DNA of 64,000 nt from Oncomelania hupensis (Eukaryota > Mollusca > Gastropoda > Littorinimorpha > Pomatiopsidae). Within the stretch, counting starts at the first letter, position 1; each line of letters begins with the position of its first letter. The translations under genes and the position numbers were made by a program. A model generated the notes under the pieces. The model had not been told where the DNA came from. It saw only the letters and a program-made list of their open reading frames with translations, and did not search any database. The stretch covers positions 13,701,399 through 13,765,398 of the forward strand of contig CM072522.1 in assembly GCA_036898135.1 (NCBI GenBank). The letters are read 5' to 3'. Of the stretch, positions 9,742 to 20,589 are shown in pieces.

Positions 9742-11396
9742 AGAAGTCTTGGACAGATGGACAGAATACTGCTCTGACCTTTACAACCATACACCAAATG
9801 GAGACCCATCAGTTCTAGCATGTCTCGAGAACAGAGAAGAAGAAGAAATCCTCCCAATTCTCCGGGAAGAAGTTGAGGCAGCAGTGCAATCGCTGAAGAA
9901 AGGGGAGTCAGCGGGAGTTTACAACATACCCGCGGAACTGCTACAAGCAGGAGGAGAAGCGATGATTGATGCCCTCACCATTATCTGTAACAAGATCGTG
10001 GGGAGTGGCCTACACCATGGACCCAGTCGCTTGTCATCACTCTTCCCAAAAAAGGTAACCTTCAGGAGTGTGAAAATTACCGCACCATAAGCCTCATCAG
10101 CCATCCCAGCAAGGTCCTCCTGAAAATAATACTCAACAGGTTGAAACCCCAAGCTGAACAAATCATAGCTGAAGAACAAGCAGGATTCAGGGCAGGGCGA
10201 AGTACCACTGAACAGATTTTCAACCTCAGAATAATCTGTGAGAAATACCTACAGCACCAACAACATCTATATCATGTGTTCATAGACTTCAAGAAGGCGT
10301 TTGACCGAGTCTGGCATGCAGCTCTATGGGCAACAATGAGAGTGTACAACATCAGCCCTAAAATTATTGAAGTCATCAAAAGCCTGTATGACAAGGCTAC
10401 CAGTGCAGTCCTCCATAACAGCGTCATCGGGAACTGGTTCAGAACAACAATCGGTGTGCGTCAAGGATGCCTACTCTCTCCAACATGCTTCAACATCTTC
10501 CTAGAGCGCATCATGTCAGATGCTCTTGCAGATCACGAAGGCACAGCCAACATAGGGGGAAGAGCAATCTCCAATCTTCGTTTTGCGGATGACATTGATG
10601 GATTGGCTGGAGAGGAACAAGAACTTGAACAGCTGGTACAGAGGCTTGACACCACCTCCAGAGCTTATGGAATAGAAATAAGTGCAGAGAAGACCAAAAT
10701 GATGACCAACAACACCAATGGCATCAACACGGACATCGAAGTCCAAGGCCAATCCATCAACACAGTGCATATCTTCAAATATTTAGGAGCCATTGTATCG
10801 GACAATGGGTCCCGACAGGAAGTCCTCTCCAGGATCGCACAAACAACTGCTGCCCTGACAAGGTTGAAGCCCATTTGGAAAGACAGGACCATCAGTCTAC
10901 ATTCCAAAGTAAGACTGCTGCGCTCACTTGTCATCTCCATCTTCCTATATGCTTGCGAAGCATGGACCCTCAGAGCAGATCTACAACAAAGAATACAAAG
11001 CATGGAGATGAGGTGCTACAGAAGACTTCTGGGCATTTCCTATACCCAACACATCACCAACGACGAAGCCCGACAGACCATCACACAAGCCGTTGGACAA
11101 CACGATGACCTGCTCACAGTGGTGAAGAAACGGAAACTCCGATGGTATGGCCACGTCACCAGATCATCGGGAATTGCAAAGACCATTCTGCAAGGCACAG
11201 TGCAAGGAGGTAGAAGAAGAGGGAGACCGAAAAAGAGGTGGGATGACAACATTCGAGAATGGACTGGTTTGACACTGAGCGAAGCCACCAGGGCTGCTGA
11301 GGACAGAGAAAGATGGAGTATGCTGGTTAAACGATCATCTGTGGTGCCCCTACGACCTTCGGGTTACGGGACATGATGATAGGATAGGATAAGAAT
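9742..11396 (+). mobile_element. RTE-like LINE, 5'-truncated, with (GGATA)n tail
   Basis: The RT starts in one frame (RWTEYCSDLYNHTPNG, EEEEILPILREEVEAAVQSL, SAGVYNIPAELLQAGG), shifts frame near 10010, then runs open from 10141 to 11376. RT motifs are EEQAGFRAGRSTTEQIF, FIDFKKAFDRVWH, IGVRQGCLLSPTCFNI and LRFADDIDGLAGEE, with FADD as the catalytic motif. The C-terminus has MEMRCYRRLLGISYTQH, KRKLRWYGHVTRS and GRRRGRPKKRWDDNI, common to RTE/craniofacial-development-protein-2-like ORFs. The 3' end is a short GGATA repeat right after the stop, as in RTE elements. No endonuclease remains. Related fragments lie at 29097-30320 and 58376-58858. Confidence 0.8.
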
Positions 11397-11670
11397 TAAA
11401 GTTTCATGTATGGAGATTAGGACTATTTCTTTTTATGCACTAAAAATACGAACTGAATTTTATGAGCAGATACACTTGAGCTGATGTAATAACCTAAACG
11501 CCATTGTACATGTAATTCTTGAGAGATCAGGTATAACAATTTTGTCAACCGCGTGACCAACCATATTTTCTAGTGGCTGGTGGCCTGAGGAATTTGTGTT
11601 TGTTTTATTGTTTGCATGTTTTTTTGGTGAATACACGGACGATGTCCAAACGCCAAACGTCTTTAATCTC

Positions 11671-12094
11671 TGCTAGTCATCTGGGACCATCCTGGAGGCG
11701 TGGCGGAGCGCAACTATCATACCCATTCCCAAAGGGAACAAATCCAAAAAATTCATTCAAAATTACAGACTTATTTCTTTAACCTCACACCTGTGTCAAA
11801 TCTATGAAAAGATAACAAAAACACGTCTGGAATACTTCTGCGAGAAAAACTCTGTTATCCACGTAACACAGGCAGGTTTTAGGAGGGGGCGTGGGGTTAA
11901 CGACCACCTGGTCCGATTAAACGAGCACATCAAGCGGGCCATGAATAGGAGACGCACCGTTATGGCCTTTCTTTGATGTATCAAAGGCCTTTGATACTGT
12001 CTGGCACAGGGGGCTAATAAACAAACTAAAAACATTAGGTTTAGATCTGACCACACTTCAAGTTGTAGAGTCATTTCTTAAGGAAAGGGTGATT
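11671..12094 (+). pseudogene. LINE A RT, palm segment
   Basis: Across frameshifts it reads IIPIPKGNKSKKFIQNYRLISL, EKITKTRLEYFCEKN, TQAGFRRGRGVNDHLVRLNE, RTVMAFL, and a degraded DVSKAFDTVW block, then SFLKERVI at the LINE B insertion site. The order PIPK..., YR.ISL, QAGFR..R, F.D..KAFD.VW is the standard RT 1-3 motif series. Confidence 0.75.
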
Positions 12095-12574
12095 TAAAAA
12101 AACTATTATAAAAAAGAAAGAATTTATTAGCAACATTTTTTTTACGTAAAAAAAGCGTACGATAGTGTCTAGCATGCTAGATTATAATACAAATTAAATT
12201 CAATAGGTCCTAATGGTCACATTTATCATTATATAAAAAGCTTACTTTAAGAAAGATGTATTTGTACAAAGGTTGGAAAAATATATTCATCTAACAGACG
12301 TATAAATATGGGCATTCCACAAGGTTCTATTATTGTACCATTAATTTTTAATATTCTAATTTATGACCTTCCTTCTGCATTATCAAAAAACACACATGTA
12401 GTGCAATATGCAGATGATCTTGTGATTTGGTTAAATACAAAAATTAGAAAACGTACAAATAAAACAAATATTAAATATATTGAGAAAGTATATCAAAAGG
12501 AAATTAACAGTTTAGTTGATTATATGTCAGAAAATGGTTTAGAGCTTTCTGGAGAAAAGACAAGTCTAATGTTG

Positions 12575-12695
12575 TTGTTTTGTGGAAAATATTAAGTTCT
12601 TTGATTGTCGTTACTATGCATAAGATATGCGGATTTACTGTGCATTGTGTGATTTAATGAAAAGAAGGATGAGCGTGCTCTCCCTAAAAGAAAAA
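12575..12695. mobile_element. 121-bp retrocopy fragment in LINE B copy 1
   Basis: Flanked by aagtctaatgttg at 12562-12574 and 12696-12708 (13-bp TSD). The right end is A-rich (ctaaaagaaaa). Copy 2 of LINE B is uninterrupted here, which confirms the empty site. Its source is unknown. Confidence 0.65.
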
Positions 12696-14100
12696 AGTCT
12701 AATGTTGTTCAATAACGGGGGAAAATCCTAAAATGTTACCTGAAATAAAACTTAATTGTCAAAATTTATCATACAAACAAAATATAAAATTTTTAGGTGT
12801 TTATTTTACACCTAAATTAAATTGGAAATTTCATATTGAATATTTAATTAATAAAGCACGACAAAGATTAAATTTATTAAAAATCATAAGTACACAGCCG
12901 TTTAGCCATGACACAAAAACTTTACTGCATTTGGCTACATCATTAGTGAGATCCATATTAATTTACGGACAAGAGGTATATTTTTCTGCGCCTTTATATC
13001 TTCTCAACAAATTACAAAGCATTGACAGCAAATCGATAAAACTGGCTTTGGGTGTACCAATTCATACTAATACTCATAATACATATAAAGAATCAGGTAT
13101 ATTACCTTTAGCTGAGCAGCGTAAATGACCCACTTCAAAATATGTAATTAGATGTTTGTCTGTAGAACATTCAGTAAAAGGAAGAAATTTTGAATGCGAG
13201 CAGTGTGGATTATCCCAAAAGAGCTCAAACTATTCCCTATATTCAAACAATTAAAGATTATAAACAAGATATTATGGCAGCCTGCAATATTGATATTACT
13301 TCAATTTCAGTATTACCAGTTATTCCAAAATTTCCACCTTGGGAACATTTAAATGCACATTTTGACATAGATTATACTGATTTAAAGAAAAATGAGTATT
13401 GTCAAATTTTAAGATGTGAAGTTACAGAACACTGAAATAATAATAATTATTCTAATCATTTAAAAGCATTCACTGATGGTAGTGTTTTGGATTCATCAAA
13501 CTGTGAAGCAGGATTCATTCATTCATTGGCTAGATTTGCAGTCCCCGGTCACAGTGGCATATAGGGGACGTTATTAAGAATGCAAGAATAAAATTTCAGG
13601 ACCATGATTAAAAGCAATATGCAAAATAAGATTAAAAATGCATGGATAAATTTAAGAGCCATGGTTAAAAGCGAAGTGCAGGGTAAGATCAGGTACATAA
13701 ATTAAATGATCAAGCAGGATATTGGTTCATGTATAAGAACCTAAGGGTAGCATGCAACAATAATCATAAGAAAGCGTGAGAATAAAACGGTAAAAGTTTC
13801 TAAGTCAAACCAGTCGTTAAGGCCACACGAGATAAATAACAGCACTAAGGCTGCCAGGCCAAAGACGTACCAAAAGTAAGATAGTAGTTAAACCGTAGCA
13901 TATATACATACAATATTAATAATGACAGAGTTATCCAATAAAATTGTCCAATCCGCGATGAGGCCACAGAATAAAATGTTACTAACAGACCACACACTAA
14001 GGATATCGGCCATGACCGTAATAGACTAAAATGATAATTAAACCAAAGTGTTCATCGATTATAACATCATAGTTGTCCAGTCCAGAGACAGACATACCAG

Positions 14101-14293
14101 AAGGCCTAGCAATCACCCAGTATGCCAACGGCAGCATGGCCATCAGTGGGCATAAGAGGGGAGCCATCGACAAGGCCACAAAAACCACAACAACAACAAC
14201 AACAACACACAGGCCTAGCAATCACCCAGTATGCCAGCGGCAACATGGCCATCGGTGGGCATGGGAGGGGAGCCATCGACGGGGCCAGCCACA

Positions 14294-14327
<34 letters not shown>

Positions 14328-14630
14328 CACAAGCCTAGCAATCACTTAATATGCCAAAGGCAACATGGCCATCAGTAGACGTAAGAGGGGAGCCATCGAC
14401 GGGGGGAAAAAAACAAACCCGGGCCTAGCAATCACCCAGTATGCCAGCGGCAACTTGGCCATCGGAGGGCAAAGGAGGGGAGCCATCGACGGGGCCACAA
14501 AAAAAAGAAAAAAAAAAGGTATGTTAACATCACCACAGAGTGCAAGGCCTAGCAATCACCCGGAATGCCAACGGCAACATGGCCATTAATAATGACATAA
14601 GAGGGGAGCCATCGAAGGGGCCATGAGTGC
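14101..14630 (-). repeat. Tandem 3'UTR repeats of LINE C
   Basis: About five units, each with aggcctagcaatcaccc, a tatgccaacggcaacatgg block, and aggggagccatcga, beginning near 14101, 14211, 14331, 14423 and 14544. The units are separated by short A-rich or CAA-rich linkers, including a poly(A) run at 14296-14326. Confidence 0.85.
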
Positions 14631-14660
14631 ACTCTGGAAGGGTCTAGGAGTGGACGATCA

Positions 14661-15520
14661 TTATAGCAATGAAGAGACTTCAGACCCGACAACGAGTCGG
14701 GCGACCATGAATAGTAGGTCGATGCCTTTAATCCCTAGCGCCACATGAAACCCCACCATGGTCGGGGGAAGGCTCAGATCTAGGCATAGGGCACGAAGTG
14801 GACCGAACTGGGAGGCCAGCTGGTCGCAGCAAAGGAGACAGTGTAGAAAGCTAACCGGGGCATGGCAGACACATTTGGCCGAGGTCCATCTGGACCTCCA
14901 GTGGTCAGCCAAGAGCCGCATTGCGACGAGGCGCACAGCAAGAGGAGCAGAAGAATACAAGGGCAGCGGCCGACTGGTAGGAGGCAGGAAGAAACAGGGG
15001 CGGTCAGCGCACCAAGTGCGCAACTCAGCGGTCCATTCAGTCCATATTTTGGCACTAACCATGTTGCGCGCCTCGGAGGCGGAAGGAGGATTGCGGAGAG
15101 AAACGCAGGCTCCGCCCAGAGACCCAATCCCAGCCGCCCTGTCGGCTGCCTCATTACCCCGAATGCCGACGTGCGCCGGGACCCAGCAAAGAGAAATCGA
15201 GGTGCCAGACTCAGCCAAGGCTCGAGCACAATTCCAAATGTCCGCAACCAAGGCGGGGCGGGCCGAAGAATGGCCCTCCTTTAAGCACTGCAGCGCCGAA
15301 AGAGAATCAGAAGCCACCACCACGGTCAGATCATCGTGGGGGGCAGAGTGTGCGACAGCGCGCAAAGCTTGCCGGATGGCCAGGAGTTCCACCGTCAAGA
15401 CGCTGGAGCCACGAGGGGCTCCACATCACCAGTCCCCGACCTCCTGGATAAAGAAGCCGCTACCGGCAGTCCCGTCCTCACGGACCGAGCCGTCAGTAAA
15501 AATTAAGATATCGGGTGACA
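14661..15520 (-). pseudogene. LINE C RNase H domain and C-terminus
   Basis: Reading the minus strand: ILIFTDGSVREDGTAGSGF (first catalytic Asp), after a stop TVELLAIRQALRAV (Glu), VVASDSLSALQCL (Asp), SLCWVPAHVGIRGNEAADRAA (last Asp). The four acidic positions D-E-D-D of RNase H are all present. Downstream is a tryptophan-rich C-terminal stretch (WTEWTAELRTW) ending at 14661. An in-frame TGA after the first motif breaks the ORF. RNase H here would remove RNA from RNA-DNA hybrids during retrotransposition. Confidence 0.8.
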
Positions 15521-17044
15521 AAGAGAGAAGGCGCTCGCGCGCCAACTGAGTGAGAGTCGGGAGGTGAGCCTCCCGAACCAAACCCTCAAAGGACAAGTAG
15601 ACGGTAAAAGCAGGGTCGATCCAAGGGGGGGAACGGAACTACCGGGGAAGACTCAACCACTCGCAATCTGCAGGATTTTTCATTCCTTATTTAAATATTC
15701 GAAAGTCTTTCTATCTTGGTCACGGGTTTTCAATATTTACGTGTGATCTATATGCAATAATGATGGTACTAGAATACATACTCAAAATTCCTTCTAAAAT
15801 ATTTAATATATTAATTTGTGTTGACTCTAAATCAGTGCTTTATGCTTTAAAAAAAACTGGAAATGTAGAAAGAGAACAGATATAATGTTTGAAGTAAGAT
15901 ATCTTATTCATAGTATTAGAATTAGAGGTATTGGAATTGCATTTTGTTGGGTCCCATCACATTTAGAGATTTATGGTAATGAAATTTCAGATAAATTGGC
16001 CAAAAAAGGTGCAATGAAATGTGAGCATACAGTCTTTAATTCTAATGTGAAATTAGCTCAATTTGAATATTATTCGTTATTAGAATAACACTTTACTAAT
16101 ATAATACCCAAAGTAAATATTGTTAGTTGTTCCAGAACTATTGCTAGATTAGTATATAAGCTACGCTTGAATTCATGGTGTACAAAATATTTCAAAAATG
16201 TTACTTGTATATGTGCTGAAACTATTTCCTTACAACATATATTATTTGATTGTACTTTTTAAACAGCACTGTACAAAGAAAATGGAATTATTTTATGTGC
16301 ACAAGATGATATTAGAGTCATCTTATATAGTTCGATGTTACAGGATATCGCGCTTATCATTGTCGGAACAGATTTATTTAAGTTACTATAATTAACAATT
16401 TCTATTTGTTTGTTTCTTTGTTTGTTATGGTTGTCTAAAATCACATTGTTGTGAAAAGACGTTAAATTAGAATATTGAATTGAATTGAATTGAATTGGGT
16501 GATTAGAGTTAGGGTGGGGGGAGCCTGTCCGGGTTGCAAACTTGTTTTTTTCCAACCTAGTTCCAGTCATTCGCCCAAAAAGGCAATCACCGAAGTCGAA
16601 CGAAGCTCTCCGATGTGTTACGAAATGATGCTTGCATGACTACGACTAGCTGACATTAAAAATGATCGCTGTTGCTTCTAATTCTTTTCGATTTACACAG
16701 ATTCGCATTTCGCAACGGTATACTTTGTTATTATCGACCATATTTAATAGTTGCGTTCCTTGATTTGCATTTTGTTAGTTCTCAGCAGTAGGCTAATAAT
16801 AGTATTCCCCATTTCCTGCCTAGAACCAAGTAGACACTGTAATACAGTATACATAGGCTTAATTTACTTTAGACCTGTATTGTTTGTTTTATACGTAAAT
16901 AACTGTATAAACTATATATATTCTAATTAATAATATTTAGACCTATACTTTATAATATTTGAATCTTTAAATGTCCGGAGGACGAGTAGGCTAAACGAAT
17001 TTTATTTTAATAACTCGAGATCAGAGTTCAAGTAATAGTTAGTT

Positions 17045-17214
17045 ATTCATTGCTTACAGGGTCCAGCGGACTTCAAAGAGCCGAATCAGGACCACAAAAT
17101 CAAGACAACTCGAGTTCAGAGTTAAATTAATAGCTAATTAGTTATTCATTGCTTACAGGGTCCAGCGGACTGCAAAGAGCCGAATCAGGACCACAAAATC
17201 AAGACCACAACTTC
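17045..17214 (-). mobile_element. Two 3'-end fragments of the 0.7-kb retroposon (subfamily B)
   Basis: Two head-to-tail fragments (about 17045-17100 and 17148-17214) each hold cattgcttacagggtccagcggac, ...gagccgaatcaggaccac and aaaatcaagac. Both are severely 5'-truncated, and separated by near-identical target-like sequence (gagttcaga / attagttattc). Confidence 0.75.
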
Positions 17215-17242
17215 GCTAGTAGCAGTAGTAGTAGCAGTAGTT

Positions 17243-17295
<53 letters not shown>

Positions 17296-17335
17296 TAGTT
17301 ATTTAGTTAAATCTTTAATTTATTTATTTGTTTTG

Positions 17336-17420
<85 letters not shown>

Positions 17421-17431
17421 GTTTGTTGTTG

Positions 17432-17484
<53 letters not shown>

Positions 17485-17522
17485 TATTTTTTTATTTTTA
17501 TTTTTTAAAATTATTATTATTA

Positions 17523-17555
<33 letters not shown>

Positions 17556-17556
17556 G

Positions 17557-17616
<60 letters not shown>

Positions 17617-17650
17617 TATTTTTTATTTTTTTTATTTTTATTTTTTAAAA

Positions 17651-17717
<67 letters not shown>

Positions 17718-17720
17718 CTA
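17215..17720 (+). repeat. (TAG)n then long (TTA)n microsatellites
   Basis: A GTA/TAG run at 17215-17296 is followed by ATT/TTA arrays from 17340 to 17716, broken by short T-rich spacers. Long open frames of poly-Ile, poly-Leu, poly-Tyr or poly-Asn in all frames are artefacts of this array. Confidence 0.95.
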
Positions 17721-18330
17721 CCTAAAAAAAAAAGAAAAAAGAGAAAAGAATAGTGTGCTGCTGTGCGCGCTCAATGGTGTAAATATGGTCAGTGACGATT
17801 TGTTTGTTTTTGCTGAAGTTGGGTGTAACCCGAAATATTCAGATGGTGTTACTGGTTTTTTTTTTTAACCAAAGTTGTCAGATGATTTGTGGAAATTTCC
17901 GCCTGCCACGCAACATTTTTTAAAGACGTGTTTCTCATTAAAATACATATCATTGAAATACATATAACAAATTTACTGTATCAGTTTAAAAGAATAATAT
18001 TAGTTAAATAAATAATTGCTTTTGTGCTTGCAATAAAAATGTCACTGTTTTTTGAGACCATTATAAATTTGCTTTGCCTTGTTGTGCTGAAGGGACATCA
18101 ACGTATCCATAGCGCATTGAAGTTTTGTCATGGGTTTATTGTTGATATAGATGTGAAATCGTTGTATGTGTGCATTATGTGTTATGTATTACTTTTACTC
18201 TTTATTACTAATTGTGTCAGTATATTAATCATCATAAAATAATAATAATACTAACTGCTTCAAAATGCGAATCTCGACTTGACTTACAGCTTGAAGCTGT
18301 GTAGATCGAAATAGAATTAGATCTAGGAAT
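17721..18330. other. Unassigned interior of the Mutator-like element
   Basis: AT-rich, with no supported coding sequence. Confidence 0.35.
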
Positions 18331-18913
18331 TACATTACATTACATTACATTATTATTGCTTTAGGTCCAGCGGACTCTTCCGAGCCAAATCAGGACCGGA
18401 CAACCCCCGATCCGCATAAAAGATCTGCTGAAACAACCCTAGTGGTAAAACCGAAAGCTCTCCACCAGCCAGTCACTTTACAATAAAGACATCCCACGCA
18501 GAGGACGGCTGAGGCTTCACCCCAACTTATCGAACCCCCGTTTACAAAAACAAAATAGAATACAAACATCGTTATAAATTATCAACAAAACACATACATA
18601 TAAAATGCCTACATTGCTAAATAATAACATCATAGGAAGCCCTAGTGACCACCTGGCAGAAAGTGTCCAATATTCCCAAGCTGATCCAACAGACCTCATA
18701 CACAAACAAGGAGTCTTGTCCCGGAAGAGTTTTCAAGAAAAAAGGTAGGAGACTGGTCTAGCGAAGAAGACGATAGTATAGCAGATTGATAGAAAAGAGC
18801 AGGAATGAGAAAGAGCAAATGAGAAAGACAGTGACAGTATGAATTTAAAGCACTAAATTTCCAGAAAGTGGGGATACTATTTATACTGAAACCCCCGGCA
18901 CCCCAACGGGGGT
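18331..18913 (-). mobile_element. 0.7-kb retroposon family, short-start copy
   Basis: TSD gatctaggaat at 18320-18330 and 18914-18924. In its own direction it starts ACCCCCGTTGGGGTGCC and ends with a (TAATG)n tail. It lies inside the Mutator-like element and so is younger than it. Confidence 0.9.
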
Positions 18914-19302
18914 GATCTAGGAATAACGAAGCTTAACGTCCTATTGCGTTAGCGTTAAGGACGAATCACCACGTCGCCACCCTGACTACAATGATCATCA
19001 TCATATCAAAACTTAATCGGTTATTTTTATGCATGGATGTTTTACCACAGGCTCTGAAGTCTTTTCTTTCGTCTTTGTAAACTCGTGGGCCTCCTACATA
19101 CGTACGTAGTATAGTATGTAATTGAGGCCTACGAAAGACGAGACTTCCCAGCCTGTGGTTTCACGTAATCTTGCCGCCCGCATTCGTTTGTAAAACATCG
19201 GATAGCTTCGCTCGACTCGGAGAGCTTCGTTCGACTTCGGTAATTGCCTTTTTCGGCGAATGACTGGAACTTGGTTGGAAAAAACAAGTTCGCGTCCGGG
19301 TT

Positions 19303-19640
19303 GGGACGGCTAACCATGGGTGTTCCTCAGGGATCAGTGGTGTCCCCCTCTGCTTTTCTCTATAGCTGTATCGGGAGTCCTTACTCCCCATAATTCCTCT
19401 ACTGTCTGTACGATGTATGCCGATTACATTGCGATGTGGAGGACTACACGAGGGCGCCCTGTGGCCCTGGGCATCCATTCTTTGTACAGGATATGGCTCA
19501 ATTTTCAGTCTGACAAGCAAGTCATAGTTCCACAGCCCTTGTCAGTTCCAGGATGCCAAGTTCCTTTCATTGATCAAGTCAAGAATCGTGATGACTCCAT
19601 CCTTTCTTTTGATGCATAGATATATAAGTCATTTGTGCAG
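19303..19640 (+). pseudogene. LINE A RT, catalytic motif segment
   Basis: Resumes LINE A after the Mutator-like element with TMGVPQGSVVSP, then after a shift MYADYIAMWRT, where YADY stands in place of the catalytic YADD, and VPGCQVPFIDQVKNRD-like sequence in another frame. Coding similarity fades after 19619. Confidence 0.65.
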
Positions 19641-19719
19641 AACTACGTAGGCTGGTTCAGATGCGATCCTAACGAGTCAACCATGTGCCAAGCAGTTGGC
19701 AGCTGTTTTCATTTTGCAG

Positions 19720-20301
19720 TGGGGGTGCTGGAAGTTTCTGTATAAATAGTATCCCCACTTTCTGAGAATGTAGTGCTTTAAAGTCCCCCTGTCGCTATCT
19801 TTCTCCTTTGTTTTTTTCTCATTCCTACTCTGTTCTATCAATCTACTATACTATCTTCTTCGCTAGACCAGTCACCTACCTTTTTTCTTGAAAACTCTTC
19901 CCAAACTCCTCATTTGTGTATCAGGCTGTTGGGTCAGCTTGGGAATATTGGATGCTTTTTGCCAAATGGTCACTAGGGCTTCTTATGATATTATTATTTA
20001 GCAATATAGGCATTTTATATGTATGTGTTTTGTTGATATTTTATAATGATGTTTATATTCTATTTTGTTTTTGTAAAGGGGTTTCGAAAAATTAAAGTAT
20101 AGCCTCAGCGTCCCCGGCCTGCATGGGAGGTCTTTATTGTAAAGTGACCGGCTAGTGGAGTACCTTCAGTGTTATCACTAGGGTTGTTTCAGCAGATCTT
20201 TTATACGGATCAGGGGTGAGTCTTCTTTCAACCAAGTTGTGGTCTTGATTTTGTGGTCCTGATTCGGCTCTTTGCAGTCCGCTGGACCCTCTAAGCAGTG
20301 A
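19720..20301 (+). mobile_element. 0.7-kb retroposon family, subfamily B copy
   Basis: Starts in the gtgggggtgctggaagtttc region with tataaatagtatcccc and runs through the shared body to the subfamily B end (gattttgtggtcctgattcgg, gcagtccgctggaccctctaagc). It is more diverged than the A copies. The TSD is unclear. Confidence 0.82.
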
Positions 20302-20589
20302 ATATATTGGAATGCATCTTTATATGCGATGACAGATGATAAATTAGAACGGCTGTAACGCAAACGAAACCACGCCGCACTCATGATCCTCCGTAAATCT
20401 AAACTGACTCGGCTGACGCTCTTCTGCGCACACTTCATTGGCTTCCGATCAGAGCTAGAATTGAATATAAAGTAGCAATGCTGAGCAATCAATGTGTGAT
20501 GCTATACGAATAAAAAAGGTACAAGCATAAGCCTTCATTTTTATGTAGCCCTTTTGTAATTTAATACTCTATTAATATAATATTTATTG

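Larger units (their letters stand above)
9335..11659 (+). mobile_element. Composite LINE insertion in LINE A, 11-bp TSD
   Basis: The LINE A sequence tctttaatctc occurs at 9324-9334 and again at 11660-11670; between them the LINE A RT frame is interrupted. The insert starts with the C-terminal coding part of an unidentified LINE (about 9385-9610) and holds an RTE-like LINE (about 9742-11396). The last 260 bp (11397-11659) are non-coding and may be that first LINE's 3' end or the rest of the target. Confidence 0.68.
13516..15669 (-). mobile_element. LINE C: 5'-truncated LINE with RNase H and tandem-repeat 3'UTR
   Basis: Lies in reverse inside LINE B copy 1, between gcaggatt at 13508-13515 and 15670-15677. 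The RNase H coding part is at the right (15520-14661), followed leftward by a 3'UTR with about five ~80-120-bp repeats and an (AATG)n tail at 13516. The GC-rich, Jockey-style coding resembles LINE A, so it may be a relative carrying the RNase H end that LINE A has lost; that is inference. Confidence 0.72.
12095..16496 (+). mobile_element. LINE B copy 1 (RT plus RNase H), inserted in LINE A
   Basis: A 5'-truncated LINE bounded by gggtgatt at 12087-12094 and 16497-16504. The 3' end has the motif ATCACATTGTTGTGAA and a tandem (TTGAA)n tail. It aligns throughout with copy 2 at 33480-36644. Coding blocks are KKAYDSVWHARL, MGIPQGSIIVPLIFNILIYD, VQYADDLVIW, KIKFLGVYFTPKLNW-like, AFTDGSVLDSS, then (after LINE C) SKVFLSWSRVF-like, and VPSHLEIYGNEISDKLAKKG. 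Stops at several points make it dead. It carries a 121-bp insert (12575-12695) and LINE C (13516-15669). Confidence 0.85.
16536..19293. mobile_element. 2.76-kb long-TIR DNA element, Mutator-like, inserted in LINE A
   Basis: The left end (16536: GCAAACTTGTTTTTTTCCAA) is the reverse complement of the right end (19293 reversed: GCGAACTTGTTTTTTCCAAC). The inverted repeats continue about 75-100 bp through the cattcgcc, aaaaggcaat and cgaagtcgaacgaagctctccga blocks. The right TIR has an extra ~20-bp internal duplication (tcgagcgaagctatccga). The target gtccgggtt lies at 16527-16535 and 19294-19302, a perfect 9-bp TSD. LINE A RT rejoins across it. Long TIRs plus 9-bp TSDs fit Mutator/MULE elements. 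No transposase is seen. Confidence 0.78.
6020..19640 (+). mobile_element. LINE A: old I/Jockey-like non-LTR retrotransposon, heavily nested
   Basis: Pieces that join in order when TSD-bounded inserts are removed: 6020-7070 and 7667-8859 (ORF1, endonuclease, start of the RT region), 9096-9334, 11671-12094, 16505-16526 and 19303-19619 (RT). Across the joins the RT runs FLKERVI (left of LINE B copy 1), RVRVGGACSGL, then MGVPQGSVVSP (right of the 16536-19293 element), which is the normal RT order. Inserts removed are 7071-7654, 8871-9084, 9335-11659, 12095-16496 and 16536-19293. Several stops and frameshifts, poly-C tracts at 6245 and 8438, and YADY in place of YADD show it is dead. The 5' and 3' ends are approximate. 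Confidence 0.8.

Noticed and set aside
14758..15549. 263-codon plus-strand frame opposite LINE C
   Set aside because: The minus strand encodes a recognisable RNase H with all four catalytic residues; the plus frame is a GC-rich shadow.
17328..17725. Long open frames over the ATT arrays (also 23300, 37703, 51588, 54341)
   Set aside because: Poly-Ile, poly-Leu, poly-Tyr and poly-Asn frames come from the trinucleotide repeat itself.
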